Counted from the stretch's first letter, positions 24,592-33,202 are shown. The stretch: 64,000 nt of DNA from UBA5794 sp965368815 (GCA_965368815.1 CBDUOH010000002.1:22661-86660); one strand, 5' to 3'. Notes: generated by a model not told the origin, from the letters alone. Made by a program: numbers and translations.

Positions 24592-24687
24592 GCACGACAG
24601 CGTATCGTCTCTCGGGGAAGGAACCCGACACAGAGTCGGAGCGTTGAAGAGGTACAAATCCCTGCAGGCGGGTTGTGCTCGTCTAGC

Positions 24688-24693
24688 TATAAT
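24688..24693 (+). promoter_or_regulatory. TATAAT -10 element upstream of the DUF3040 gene
   Basis: A perfect TATAAT hexamer lies 36 bases before the DUF3040 start codon. A good -35 is not seen at 16-18 bp spacing. Predicted transcription start is about 24700, giving a 30-nt leader. Confidence 0.55.
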
Positions 24694-24729
24694 GAAATCG
24701 AGAAGTCGACGCGAGCGACGGTAACAGCC

Positions 24730-25071
24730 ATGCCACTCAACGAACACGAGCAGAAGATCCTCGATGAAATCGAGCGCAAGCTCTATGAGGACGATCCCAA
24801 GCTTGCTGAGATGGTGTCCAAGGCTGTCCGAGGCGACGGCACGCGCTGGAGGATGCGATTCGCCATTGTGGCGTTCGTGGCCGGCGCCGTGCTCATGTTT
24901 GCATCGTTCACCGTCTCGTGGATCGTGGCTGGGCTCGGTTTCCTCGTAATGGTCGCCTCTGCGGGTTGGATGGCCCTCACGATCAGGTCGACCAGGTCCC
25001 TACCGACGGGTGCCGGCACCGTCGATGCTTGGGTGGGACGGTTCAGGCGCAAGTGGCGTCGGGACGAGTAA
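24730..25071 (+). CDS. DUF3040 membrane protein
   Basis: 113 residues. The N-terminus MPLNEHEQKILDEIERKLYE followed by DDPKLAEMV is the DUF3040 pattern that is largely restricted to Actinomycetota, and two membrane helices follow (about 43-62 and 65-84), with a basic cytosolic tail (RFRRKWRRDE). Function is not established; in many actinobacteria the family sits close to division genes. Start ATG 24730 has only a weak Shine-Dalgarno. Confidence 0.88.
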   Translation: MPLNEHEQKILDEIERKLYEDDPKLAEMVSKAVRGDGTRWRMRFAIVAFVAGAVLMFASFTVSWIVAGLGFLVMVASAGWMALTIRSTRSLPTGAGTVDAWVGRFRRKWRRDE

Positions 25072-25089
25072 GATAGCCGACCCCTGCCT

Positions 25090-25113
25090 CCGTCTGAGGC
25101 TCGGGTCAGACGG
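25090..25113. repeat. 8-bp inverted repeat upstream of the MerR gene
   Basis: CCGTCTGA and TCAGACGG form a perfect 8-bp inverted repeat with an 8-bp centre, between the DUF3040 stop and the MerR start. No T-run follows, so a simple terminator is unlikely. The dyad spacing could serve a dimeric regulator such as the MerR-family protein encoded 45 bp downstream; autoregulation is an inference. Confidence 0.5.
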
Positions 25114-25157
25114 ATGGGTCGCCGCATTTCGCCCACCCACGAGTAAGGGAGTTTGTC

Positions 25158-25655
25158 TTGGAGGGATTCACCGCCGCACAGGCGTGCGAGCTGACGTCAT
25201 GCACGCCACACCAGCTTCGCTACTGGGACAAGGTCGGATTGGTGAAACCTTCAGTGCAGACAACCGACGGCCGGCCGGGTCGTCGACGGATCTACAGTTT
25301 TCGCGACCTCGTCGGGCTGCGGGTCGTCAAAAGCCTCCTGGACAACGGATTGTCCATCCAGCGGGTGCGACGTGCGTGGGACTACCTCCGCCGCACCGGC
25401 AACATGGACGATCATCTCGCCGAGGTCAAGCTCGTCACCGATGGCGAATCGATCTTCGCTGTCGCCCATGATGACACCGAGCTGCTCAACGCGCTTCGCC
25501 AGGGTCAACTCGCGTTCTTCGTGAAGATCGATGAGATCGCTCTGAGCGTCGAGGACGACGTGACCAAGTTCGAACTCGATCGCAAGAGCTTTCGGGAGAT
25601 GCTCCGGGTCGTCGAGGACGATGTCATGGCCGAGGATTCAGAAGCCACGGGCTGA
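25158..25655 (+). CDS. MerR-family transcriptional regulator
   Basis: 165 residues from a TTG start with AAGGGAG seven bases upstream. Residues 4-70 form the winged helix-turn-helix of the family (FTAAQACELTSCTPHQLRYW, DKVGLVKPS, RRRIYSFRDLVGLRVVKSLL), then a helix that would make the dimer coiled coil (SIQRVRRAWDYLRRTG) and a C-terminal domain of about 70 residues with no Cys or His cluster, so metal sensing is unlikely. Ligand and targets unknown; the inverted repeat upstream is a possible site. It converges on the transglutaminase gene. Confidence 0.85.
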   Translation: MEGFTAAQACELTSCTPHQLRYWDKVGLVKPSVQTTDGRPGRRRIYSFRDLVGLRVVKSLLDNGLSIQRVRRAWDYLRRTGNMDDHLAEVKLVTDGESIFAVAHDDTELLNALRQGQLAFFVKIDEIALSVEDDVTKFELDRKSFREMLRVVEDDVMAEDSEATG

Positions 25656-25669
25656 CGAGGTCGGCGAAC

Positions 25670-28081
25670 CTACCGCTTGGTCCGTGCGGTGAGACGACGG
25701 AACCGATTGATCAGCCTCGTCGGCCGATAGGCCGCAGCAACCCGATGCGATCGGGAGTACCGCGTCGTCAGGTGTTGCTCAGCCCGCTCGTGCGCATCCG
25801 TGGCCTTGTCGATGACGGCGGCGGACGCTGTCTTCTCGCCGTAGAGCGTGTCACCGTACACCCTGGCCAGTGGCACGAACGCGTCGTCAAACGACGCTGC
25901 TGCCTCGAATGGCGTCGCTGCCGGATCAAACGGATCGCCGAGATCGGTCAGCCTGTCCGTGATGTCCTCCCACGCAGCAGAGATGTCTCCGCTGGCGAGG
26001 CGTCGTGCGCGTCGCCGACGCCGATACCACTTCGTCAACGGTGTCGCCGATGTGAGGACCGCGATCGCGAGGAGGACGATGCCGACGGGGATCGTCCAAT
26101 CCGGGAGGGCGAATCCACCGTCCTCGGATGCGCCGGCGCCCGTCGGGATCGGACCACGATCGATCGGATCGCGGTCGCCGAGTGCAGGATTGAGGAGGTT
26201 GTCGTCACCGCCTGACGTATCGACCAGGTTGCCGCTCGGAATGAGCGCCGCGTATGCGGCGGGCGAGAATCCGAACGCGTCCTCGATCGAATCATCGACG
26301 GTCGGGGTCGCATAGTCCGAGCGCGGCGTGGGATCGAACGCCATCCATCCGTGTGTCGGGATCCAGATCTCCACCCAGGAGTGCGCGTTGCGGTCCATCA
26401 CGAGAACGGTGCCCGGATTGACCTCGCGGCCACCGGTGAAGCCCAATACCACCCTCGACGGCATTCCGATGGCCCTGGCCATGAGGGCCATGGTGGTCGC
26501 GAACTGCTCGCAGTACCCGTTGCGGGTGAATTCGTTCGTTTCGTCAAAGAGCCAGTCGCTCACATTGTCGGTGGTGAAGTTGGACGGCACGCTCGTGTTG
26601 TAGGTGAAGCCGCCGTCCTCCCTGAAGTAGTGCTCGAGGGCCAGGGCACGTTCGAAATTGGTGTCCATGTTGCGTGTGATCGCCCTTGCCTCGGCGACGA
26701 CCCTCGAACCGAGGTCCTCGGGGTACTCCGTCCAGTACTCGAGATCGTCGAGCTCGAGGGGTGTCAGGGTCTGCTCCGGTCCCGTGTTGACGATCTGGCC
26801 GTCCTCCTCTGCAGTGGCGAACAGGGGACTGAGCGTGCCGTCCTCGGTTCTGGCCAGATTGGCGTAGTCGGACGCTGTGAACGTCGGGATCTCAGCCGTG
26901 ACCGCGTACTCCATGCCGGGTCGGGTGAAGTCACCCGGGAAGTAGATCGATCCGTCGAGCCTGCGGGTTCGCAGCGCCAGGTAGTCCGACTCCTCGACGG
27001 TGGTCGCGTCCGTCGCCGTCACTGGTGTCGGCAGCCACGGCATCGATAGGTTCTCGATGCGGACCTGGGCGGTGATCGAGGTGGTGGGGCCGCGGTAGAT
27101 CTGTGGTTCGGAGATCCACGGTTCCTCGTCGAGCGGGAACGCCTGGATCCGATCTGTCTGCCACCGGTTCCCGTTGAACGAATCGAGCGTGACCATACGG
27201 AAGCGAACCGACGTCGGATCGACGTCGCCCGTGATTGTTGCGGTGAACAAGGGGTTGTTCGACTGGGTGATCAGGTTGGCGCGTATGTCGGTGTACGGGT
27301 TGTAGGTGCCCGAACTCGAATAGCCGTCCGTGTAGCCGGCGGGGGAGCGCCACGTCATCATGCCGTCGTCCGGCACCGTGTCGCCTGCGAACCTGACGGC
27401 AAGGAGCGAAAGAGCGATGGTCGAACCCACGAGGATCGCGATACCAGGCGATGGGCGTTTCGAGGGTCCTGTGACCGCGTTCGTCCTGGCAAGGCGACCC
27501 GACCCCTGGTCGCGTTCGTCGATGCGGACCGCGAGCAGGGTGAAGGCGGCGACGCCGATGAACAGTGCCAGGTGCGCCATGCTCTTCGGTTTGCGGTCGA
27601 TGATCACGAACTGGAGGGCGATGATCAGAGGGGTGAGGACCGCGACGAACGGGCGGCCGTTGAGCAGGCCGGCCACGAGCAGGAAGCCGAGCGTCCAGAA
27701 CAGTCCCGACAACAACATGATGAGGCCGGGTACCGGACGCACCGGCTCGACACCGTGCTGGATGATCTCCACGGCTCGCGACAGCTCGGCTTGGATGGCC
27801 GCGTACGTGTCCGATGTCGGGAAGATCGCCCACAGGGTTTCGGGCGCCACCAGGAGCGAGACCACCGCAACGAAGGCGATCACATTGGCGACAACGGCCA
27901 CCCAGACGCGTGTCTTGTACGCAAGTGCCGTCCATGTGATGCCCATGGACAGGAGTACCGAGACCAGGATGGCGACCTGCCACCTCGTCCCGCTCGTCGA
28001 GTCGCGAAGGATCGACGACGCCTCCCACAGGGCAAGCGATATCCCGGCTATGCCGGCTATCCAGCTGAAGCGGTAGACCAT
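25670..28081 (-). CDS. Membrane transglutaminase-like protein (DUF3488/TgpA type)
   Basis: 803 residues. Six or so membrane helices in the first 200 residues, a large extracytoplasmic region with the transglutaminase core (NGYCEQFATTMALMARA with the catalytic Cys, NAHSWVEIWI with His, GWMAFDPTPR with Asp), another membrane helix near the C-terminus (WTIPVGIVLLAIAVLTSATP) and a basic cytosolic tail with a DUF4129-like segment. I start at ATG 28081 (MVYRFSW), with GGAGC five bases upstream; ATG 28105 or GTG 28117 would lengthen it and increase overlap with DUF58. Third gene of a MoxR-DUF58-transglutaminase set that recurs in many bacteria; substrate unknown. Confidence 0.87.
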   Translation of the reverse strand: MVYRFSWIAGIAGISLALWEASSILRDSTSGTRWQVAILVSVLLSMGITWTALAYKTRVWVAVVANVIAFVAVVSLLVAPETLWAIFPTSDTYAAIQAELSRAVEIIQHGVEPVRPVPGLIMLLSGLFWTLGFLLVAGLLNGRPFVAVLTPLIIALQFVIIDRKPKSMAHLALFIGVAAFTLLAVRIDERDQGSGRLARTNAVTGPSKRPSPGIAILVGSTIALSLLAVRFAGDTVPDDGMMTWRSPAGYTDGYSSSGTYNPYTDIRANLITQSNNPLFTATITGDVDPTSVRFRMVTLDSFNGNRWQTDRIQAFPLDEEPWISEPQIYRGPTTSITAQVRIENLSMPWLPTPVTATDATTVEESDYLALRTRRLDGSIYFPGDFTRPGMEYAVTAEIPTFTASDYANLARTEDGTLSPLFATAEEDGQIVNTGPEQTLTPLELDDLEYWTEYPEDLGSRVVAEARAITRNMDTNFERALALEHYFREDGGFTYNTSVPSNFTTDNVSDWLFDETNEFTRNGYCEQFATTMALMARAIGMPSRVVLGFTGGREVNPGTVLVMDRNAHSWVEIWIPTHGWMAFDPTPRSDYATPTVDDSIEDAFGFSPAAYAALIPSGNLVDTSGGDDNLLNPALGDRDPIDRGPIPTGAGASEDGGFALPDWTIPVGIVLLAIAVLTSATPLTKWYRRRRRARRLASGDISAAWEDITDRLTDLGDPFDPAATPFEAAASFDDAFVPLARVYGDTLYGEKTASAAVIDKATDAHERAEQHLTTRYSRSHRVAAAYRPTRLINRFRRLTARTKR

Positions 28082-29241
28082 CCGTGCTCCATTGCGTTTC
28101 TCCATGACTCGGACCACGAGCCATCGGGTGTTGATCTGACGACAAGAGCGCCCGCACGTGCAAAACCAAGTATGGCGTCATTGTCGGATTCGGCAACCGA
28201 AAGGACGACCGTGCGGTAGAAATCCTGACCGAGAAGCTGCATCGCCGACAGGTCGGCCTCATCTGCCTGCCCCGTCACCATGACGAGGACGCCGCCCGCC
28301 ATTCCCGACCTGCGGAGCCGCGAAACGAGATGTCGGAGGTTCAGGTCCTTGGCCGGTCGGATCGTGGCCAACTCCTCCATCGCAACGCGGTACGCATCGG
28401 CGTTTCCGACGACCGTCCCGTTGCCCGTGCCGGTCCAGATCGTAGGTGTGTACCCGCTGGCGAAGAGGTGCTTGAGGGTGGAGGCTGCGCCCCTGACCGC
28501 CTGTTCGAAGCTCTCGGCAGAGCTGTGTGGTTGGACCCGAGGGTCCAACATGATGAAGGCCCGCGACTGCCAGGGCATCTCGAGCTGCTTGATCATGAGC
28601 TCGTCCCGTTTGGCCGATGAAGGCCAATGGACCTTCCTGAGGTCGTCGCCTTGGTGGTACTCACGCAGGGTGAAGAAGTCCTCGCCTCCGGAGTGCCAAA
28701 AGCTGGCGCGAGCTGTGTTGATCGTCTGATCCTGTCCTCGGCCGGTCGGGACGCCGGTCAGTGCCTCGACCCTGGGATAGACGACGATGCGATCCACACT
28801 GCCGAAGCTCGACACCTGCTCGGTGAAGCCGAGCGGATCCCCGATGGTCACCTTCGAAGGGCCGACCCGATACACGCCCCGTGGTCGGCACAACACCTCG
28901 TATCGACCCGCCATGATGTCTCCATCCGACACACGATCCGCGACGAACTTGGCGGCGCCCAGCCCATGCACACGGTCTTCGAGCGCAACGCGATAGACCT
29001 TGCGCCGGGATTGGAGGGTCAGATCGACGACGGCACGTTCCCCGTCGTGGAGCTGTTCGGGGTTGATGCGCCGTCGGAGCACGAGTCGTGGGCCCGCAAG
29101 GCGCACATACATCGAGCCGCCGCCCACGGCGATGAGGAGGAACACGGAGAGGGCGAGGAGGAGATCCTCGCCGAATCCCGCCCACAACACGGCGAGTGCA
29201 GCTGCAGCGCCGACTGCAGCCCATCCGCGTGTCGTTGGCAT
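28057..29241 (-). CDS. DUF58 domain protein
   Basis: 394 residues. Two membrane helices at residues 7-45 (WAAVGAAAALAVLWAGF, LLLALSVFLLIAVGGGSMYV), a beta-rich region, and the DUF58 signature REYHQGDDLRKVHWPSSAKR at about 190-209, followed by a von Willebrand A-like fold (AFIMLDPRVQ, GVLVMVTGQADE). The first base of its ATG coincides with the last base of the MoxR stop region (1-bp overlap). DUF58 proteins act with MoxR ATPases; the exact task is unknown. Confidence 0.9.
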   Translation of the reverse strand: MPTTRGWAAVGAAAALAVLWAGFGEDLLLALSVFLLIAVGGGSMYVRLAGPRLVLRRRINPEQLHDGERAVVDLTLQSRRKVYRVALEDRVHGLGAAKFVADRVSDGDIMAGRYEVLCRPRGVYRVGPSKVTIGDPLGFTEQVSSFGSVDRIVVYPRVEALTGVPTGRGQDQTINTARASFWHSGGEDFFTLREYHQGDDLRKVHWPSSAKRDELMIKQLEMPWQSRAFIMLDPRVQPHSSAESFEQAVRGAASTLKHLFASGYTPTIWTGTGNGTVVGNADAYRVAMEELATIRPAKDLNLRHLVSRLRRSGMAGGVLVMVTGQADEADLSAMQLLGQDFYRTVVLSVAESDNDAILGFARAGALVVRSTPDGSWSESWRNAMEHGWSTASAG

Positions 29242-30212
29242 CAGGCCGTCGTTCGCGTCCCGGGGACCGGGACGGATGAGAGGACCTGATCGAGCACGTC
29301 GGTCACCGACGTTCCTCGCATCTGGGCCTCGGGTCTGATCACCAAACGGTGATTGAGGATCGGTGACAGGATCGCTTTGACGTCGTCGGGCGATGCGTAG
29401 TCGCGCCCGTCGCCGGCCGCCACGGCGCGTGCGGCGCGTTGGAGGAACAGCGTTGCGCGGGGCGATGCGCCGAGCAGGATGTCGGGATGCTGACGGGTTG
29501 CCTCTGCCAGATCGATGAGATAGCCACGCAGGACATCAGCGACATGGATCCTTCGAGCTATCGACGTCATCCGGATGATGTCTTCTGCGTGCACCACGGG
29601 CTTGAGGTCGTCGAAGCTCGATCCTCCACCGTGCGTTTGGAGCATTTCGAGTTCCTTGGAGCGCTCGGGGTACCCCATGGCGACCCGCATCATGAACCGG
29701 TCAAGCTGGGCCTCGGGGAGCGGATAGGTTCCCTCATGCTCGATCGGGTTCTGGGTTGCGATGACGATGAACGGAGGAGGGAGCACGTGTGTCTCCCCGT
29801 CGACCGTGATCTGGCGTTCCTCCATGGCCTCGAGGAGTGCCGACTGCGTCTTGGGGCTCGCACGGTTGATCTCGTCACCGAGGACGACGTTGGCGAACAC
29901 CGGGCCGGCACGGAAGTTGAAGGTTCCGGTCTCCCTGCTCCACACGGAAACGCCGGTGACGTCCGCCGGAAGGAGGTCGGGGGTGAACTGCACACGTTGG
30001 AAGGTGCAGTCGATGGAGCGGGCCAGCGCCTTGGCGAGCAAGGTCTTCCCGACACCGGGTACATCTTCGATGAGGACGTGCCCCTCGGCGACAAGGCTTG
30101 TCACGACGAGGTCGATCGTCGGACGCTTGCCCTGGATCACGCGTTCAATGTTCTCGGCGACGGTTCGATACCGTTCGCCGTACCAGTCAAGGTCGGTCTG
30201 CGCCAGGGACAC
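29241..30212 (-). CDS. MoxR-family AAA+ ATPase
   Basis: 323 residues. Walker A GVGKTLLAKAL, Walker B VVLGDEINRASPKTQSALLEAMEE, and the MoxR-typical region PFIVIATQNPIEHEGTYPLPEAQLDRF are all present, with arginine-rich sensor II near SPRATLFLQRA. These ATPases are thought to activate partner proteins with vWA domains, here DUF58. I start it at GTG 30212 (MSLAQTDLDW), because AAAGGAGG lies five bases before; the open frame continues further up but lacks a site. Confidence 0.93.
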   Translation of the reverse strand: MSLAQTDLDWYGERYRTVAENIERVIQGKRPTIDLVVTSLVAEGHVLIEDVPGVGKTLLAKALARSIDCTFQRVQFTPDLLPADVTGVSVWSRETGTFNFRAGPVFANVVLGDEINRASPKTQSALLEAMEERQITVDGETHVLPPPFIVIATQNPIEHEGTYPLPEAQLDRFMMRVAMGYPERSKELEMLQTHGGGSSFDDLKPVVHAEDIIRMTSIARRIHVADVLRGYLIDLAEATRQHPDILLGASPRATLFLQRAARAVAAGDGRDYASPDDVKAILSPILNHRLVIRPEAQMRGTSVTDVLDQVLSSVPVPGTRTTA

Positions 30213-30295
30213 AATGCCTCCTTTGGTCCTGCCGAAGCAACGGAACCATACCTCTTTGTGAGGGTTGCGCACGCAGGAGGGTGGCGATTCCGGGC

Positions 30296-30301
30296 TACAT
30301 T
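30296..30301 (+). promoter_or_regulatory. Candidate -10 element of a leaderless transcript
   Basis: TACATT precedes the GTG at 30308 by six bases (GGACCC), with no Shine-Dalgarno. It is the same geometry as at 15457, 16837 and 56996. Confidence 0.45.
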
Positions 30302-30307
30302 GGACCC

Positions 30308-30547
30308 GTGTTCACCTTCGGCAACGTCGCTGCAATCCTGGTCCGTCCGCTCCTGTGGCGCACTGCCGTGGGTGCGTGGTTCGCTTTCGTGCCGCGGACG
30401 TGGTGGCGGAGGGCACCATTCCTTCCCATTCCCGACCGATCGGTCATCTCGTGGCGAGTGACTACTGCCTATGGACAATCGGATATGACCCTTGCCACCG
30501 AAGACATGCTTTCGTATCTTCGATGGAGACGGCAACAGAACCGTTAG
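30308..30547 (+). CDS. Small basic protein, function unknown
   Basis: 79 residues from GTG (MFTFGNVAAILVRPLLWRTA onward). It has one moderately hydrophobic N-terminal helix, a Trp/Arg-rich middle (FVPRTWWRRAPFLPIPDR), a strand-like SVISWRVTTAYG, and a C-terminal helix ending YLRWRRQQNR. It is divergent from MoxR and 21 bp upstream of the next gene. I do not recognise a family; the -10-like element six bases before the GTG is the main support that it is translated. Confidence 0.6.
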   Translation: MFTFGNVAAILVRPLLWRTAVGAWFAFVPRTWWRRAPFLPIPDRSVISWRVTTAYGQSDMTLATEDMLSYLRWRRQQNR

Positions 30548-30568
30548 GACACTGTGAAAGGGAGTTCT

Positions 30569-31339
30569 GTGCAAGCGCGATCACTACGCGAGGACCTTCT
30601 CGGCATAGAAGGGGTCGAAGGAGCGGACATCGATGGAGACAATCAATCTCCGTCCGGTTTGCGAATTCGCATCTCTGAGGGTGCTGACCAGCACTATGTC
30701 GGCCAGGAAATCCGACGAGTTCTATCGGCCCATGGGCTTGGTACCGATACGAAACTGCCGGGCGAAGGGGCAGAATCCCATGCAGACGCCATGGCGTCCG
30801 TGTCGGACCTCGCTGCCGAGCAGGCCAAGGCAGCGACGCTCGTCTCAGTAGCCGAAAAGGAAAAGCCCGAGCCACGTCGGATCATCGACCTCACCGAGGA
30901 ACCCGAGGATCAGGACGAGGCCGACGAGGAGTCCGAGGCCGTACAGACGCCTCCGGACAGAGGTCTCGTCGATCCCGATGTCCGCCGACCGGTGCGACCG
31001 GAGGTCTCCGTTGTGGGGATCGAGCGGGTATCGGTCGATGAGGGTCGCAACGGGATAACCGTGACCATCACGGCGACCGATGGGCGCTCCGAGACCGAGG
31101 CGGCCCGCGGAAGCGAAGGCGGCGTCGACCGTGCGGTGGTCATCGCGGCAGCACGGCTCGCGTCACCGAACCTTCCTGACCCCATGGTGATCGATGTGGA
31201 CGAACGTCGCATCGAGGGCGTCGACATCGTCATGATCGTGCTCGACTGCAACGGCCGCATGGCCGCAGGGAGTTCCGTCATAGGTGCGGGTCGTGCGTAT
31301 GCCTTGGCACGAGCGACCTGGGCGGCCGTCGCCGTCTGA
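30569..31339 (+). CDS. Two-domain protein of unknown function with acidic linker
   Basis: 256 residues. I take GTG 30569 as the start because AAAGGGAG lies four bases upstream; GTG 30554 overlaps that site. Residues 1-50 look like a small alpha/beta domain (EDLLGIEGVEGADIDGD, QEIRRVLSAHGLG). A long acidic low-complexity linker follows (EEPEDQDEADEESEAVQ), then a C-terminal beta-alpha-beta domain from about 145 (VSVVGIERVSVDEGRNGITV, ITATDGRSETEA, a helix AVVIAAARLAS, and VDIVMIVLDCNGRMAAGSSV). No catalytic pattern is seen. It converges on the resolvase-fold gene. Confidence 0.7.
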   Translation: MQARSLREDLLGIEGVEGADIDGDNQSPSGLRIRISEGADQHYVGQEIRRVLSAHGLGTDTKLPGEGAESHADAMASVSDLAAEQAKAATLVSVAEKEKPEPRRIIDLTEEPEDQDEADEESEAVQTPPDRGLVDPDVRRPVRPEVSVVGIERVSVDEGRNGITVTITATDGRSETEAARGSEGGVDRAVVIAAARLASPNLPDPMVIDVDERRIEGVDIVMIVLDCNGRMAAGSSVIGAGRAYALARATWAAVAV

Positions 31340-31370
31340 GCCGTCGTGACCGTCCCGGCCGGCGGGATCG

Positions 31371-31904
31371 TCAGTCGGATCCGGTGGGCACGATCAGTTC
31401 AACAACGACATCCCGTGTCTCACGGTCGATGCCTGATACCGGAGTCGATGCAATCGCCGGGCTGACTGAGGGTTCGCTGTCGTCGGAAACGCCGAAAGCG
31501 GCGTGGTAGTCACTCACCCGGGCAACGATGTCACGGACCACAAGCCTCGTATGGTCGGTGCCGGCGTCCGCGAGCAAGGCAAGATCATCTTCGCCGGTGG
31601 CGATGACGGTGACGTCGTTGGCCCGGATGTCGGAGATCATGATTTCCTGGAGCACCTTGTCGGGCGACAGGGCCGAGAGGTCGGCGATGACGACGGCATC
31701 GACGGCACCGCTGCGCACGACGTCGAGGAGGGCCTTGAAACCCGGTCGGTCGGTGTTGGCCGACGACGTGTGATGATCCTGGCACATGGCGATCAGTTCG
31801 TTCCCCGTGTCGCGTGCCCAACGTCGGATCCGTTCGCTTTGGGCGAACGCGGTGTCGGGGTCCTTGCGACCCGGCGTTTGTCGAACGTAGCCAGCTATAC
31901 GCAT
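31371..31904 (-). CDS. Resolvase-fold protein lacking serine recombinase catalytic residues
   Basis: 177 residues from an ATG with AGGAAGG upstream. The first 130 residues align by eye with the N-terminal catalytic domain of serine recombinases: GYVRQTPG in place of GYxRVST, TDRPGFKALLDVVRSGAVDA, VIADLSALSPD and NDVTVIATGEDD. Arg8 and Arg53 are kept, but the nucleophile Ser10 is Thr10, and the LDRLGRD motif is L76-S-A-L-S-P-D82, so the Asp and both Arg of the active site are lost. The C-terminal 45 residues do not look like a helix-turn-helix. It is probably not a recombinase; a regulatory or structural role is inferred. Confidence 0.75.
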   Translation of the reverse strand: MRIAGYVRQTPGRKDPDTAFAQSERIRRWARDTGNELIAMCQDHHTSSANTDRPGFKALLDVVRSGAVDAVVIADLSALSPDKVLQEIMISDIRANDVTVIATGEDDLALLADAGTDHTRLVVRDIVARVSDYHAAFGVSDDSEPSVSPAIASTPVSGIDRETRDVVVELIVPTGSD

Positions 31905-32149
31905 GATGCCTTCCTGTACCCGCACGAGCCGTCCCGAGTCGGCCGCCCTGTGCCGCCTCGTGGTGTGGGGCCTTGCTGAGTCCGCGACGCCCCCGTGCCC
32001 GTGCTGTCGTAGTATCGCACCAGTGCGCATCGTGGTCAACGACGGTCGGAGAGTAGTCGGGCTGTGTCGATCGGTGGACGTCGTCCGGGCCGGGCTGCCG
32101 TTGTCCGCCGTCCTGCAGTTCCTGACACCCGTGGTACGATTTCGCCCGT

Positions 32150-32638
32150 ATGAGAACGCTGGTCCTCAACGCATCGAACGAGCCTCTCTCCGTCGTTTCG
32201 GCACGGCGGGCAGTGGTTTTGCTGCTGCGTGATCGCGCTGACGTCATCGCTCCGTCCGAATTGACCTGGAGGGCCGAAGCCGAATCCTTCACGGTTCCAT
32301 CCGTTGTTCGACTCCGTCGGTATGTGCCGGTTCCGTACCGTCGGTCCGTCCCGATCTCACGGCGAGCGATCTTCCTGCGGGACGAGAACCGGTGCCAGTA
32401 CTGCGGCAAGCATGCCGAGAACGTCGATCACGTGATACCGAAGGTGCAGGGAGGGAAACACCGATGGAACAACGTGGTCGCCTCGTGTCGGCGATGCAAC
32501 ACCAGGAAGGGTGGTCGAACACCATCCCAGGCAGGGCTCGAACTCAGGCGTCCACCATCGGCACCCGGCAGGTTCGATTGGGTCTACGTCGCTGCGGGCG
32601 GCAGGGCGGAACAGGACTGGCAGCCCTACCTCAGCTGA
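32150..32638 (+). CDS. HNH endonuclease family protein
   Basis: 162 residues. MRTLVLNASNEPLSVVSARR is the common N-terminus of a widespread actinobacterial HNH family. The nuclease core is RDENRCQYCGKHAENVDHVI (two zinc Cys, then DH), GGKHRWNNVVASC with Asn, and CRRCNTRKGG with the second Cys pair. The family is chromosomal and conserved, with no known partner methylase. The promoter may be TACGAT at 32135-32140, nine bases before the ATG, with no Shine-Dalgarno. The 245 bp before it (31905-32149), shared with the divergent resolvase-fold gene, hold nothing else that I can name. Confidence 0.9.
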   Translation: MRTLVLNASNEPLSVVSARRAVVLLLRDRADVIAPSELTWRAEAESFTVPSVVRLRRYVPVPYRRSVPISRRAIFLRDENRCQYCGKHAENVDHVIPKVQGGKHRWNNVVASCRRCNTRKGGRTPSQAGLELRRPPSAPGRFDWVYVAAGGRAEQDWQPYLS

Positions 32639-32653
32639 TCGCGGAATCCGTAG

Positions 32654-33166
32654 TTATCGGATGACCAGCACAGGGCACGGCGACCGTCGGACGAGCTTGG
32701 ACCCGGTCGACCCGAGGAGTCCCTGGAATGCGCCATGACCGTGTGACCCGACCACGATGACGTCGGCTTCGAGTTCGAGTGCCAACGCGATGATGTCGTC
32801 TGCGGGATCGTCGCCCTCGCGAACCATCGATTCTGCGGTTCCCCCGCCTGCCCGGATTGCTTCCACGACAGGTCGGCAGAACGCGACCCTCTTGTCCCCG
32901 AGGTACTGAGCCACGACGGCATCGTCGCCCGGCCAACCTCGCGGCGTACCGCTTTGTCCCGAACGCGCCTCGACATACTCGGCATCCGCATCGACCGCAA
33001 CAGGGGCCGATTCGCCGTACTGCGCTCGAAGATCGGTGATCAGAGTCCGGGGGACGCGCACAACTGTCGCCACGGTCGTCGTGCCGTCGGATCCTGCAAG
33101 CGCGGAAGCAAACGCCGCCGCCCTGTCGGTGTCTATCGAGCCGTCCGTAGCAACGAGTACATGCAT
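32654..33166 (-). CDS. Universal stress protein (UspA family)
   Basis: 170 residues with one Usp domain: VLVATDGSIDTDRAAAFASA at the N-terminus and the ATP-binding signature GSHGHGAFQGLLGSTGSKLV then RRSPCPVLVI at the C-terminus. The glycines and Ser of the ATP loop are present, so this is of the nucleotide-binding type. A 30-residue insertion (VDADAEYVEARSGQSGTPRG) separates strands 2 and 3. Role in stress survival is known for the family; the trigger here is unknown. The stop is 15 bases from the convergent HNH stop. Confidence 0.9.
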   Translation of the reverse strand: MHVLVATDGSIDTDRAAAFASALAGSDGTTTVATVVRVPRTLITDLRAQYGESAPVAVDADAEYVEARSGQSGTPRGWPGDDAVVAQYLGDKRVAFCRPVVEAIRAGGGTAESMVREGDDPADDIIALALELEADVIVVGSHGHGAFQGLLGSTGSKLVRRSPCPVLVIR

Positions 33167-33202
33167 GGTGATCCTCCCGCGAATCGGTTTGCCACCGACA
33201 GG

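Noticed and set aside
31371..31904. Active site-specific recombinase marking a mobile element
   Set aside because: Catalytic residues are missing, no inverted repeats, target duplication or cargo genes are seen, and the neighbours are ordinary chromosomal genes.
31903..32232. Plus-strand ORF of 109 codons between the resolvase-fold and HNH genes
   Set aside because: It overlaps the HNH gene start by about 80 bp in another frame, lacks a Shine-Dalgarno, and has no coherent domain. A leaderless GTG at 32023 was considered, but the evidence was too weak.
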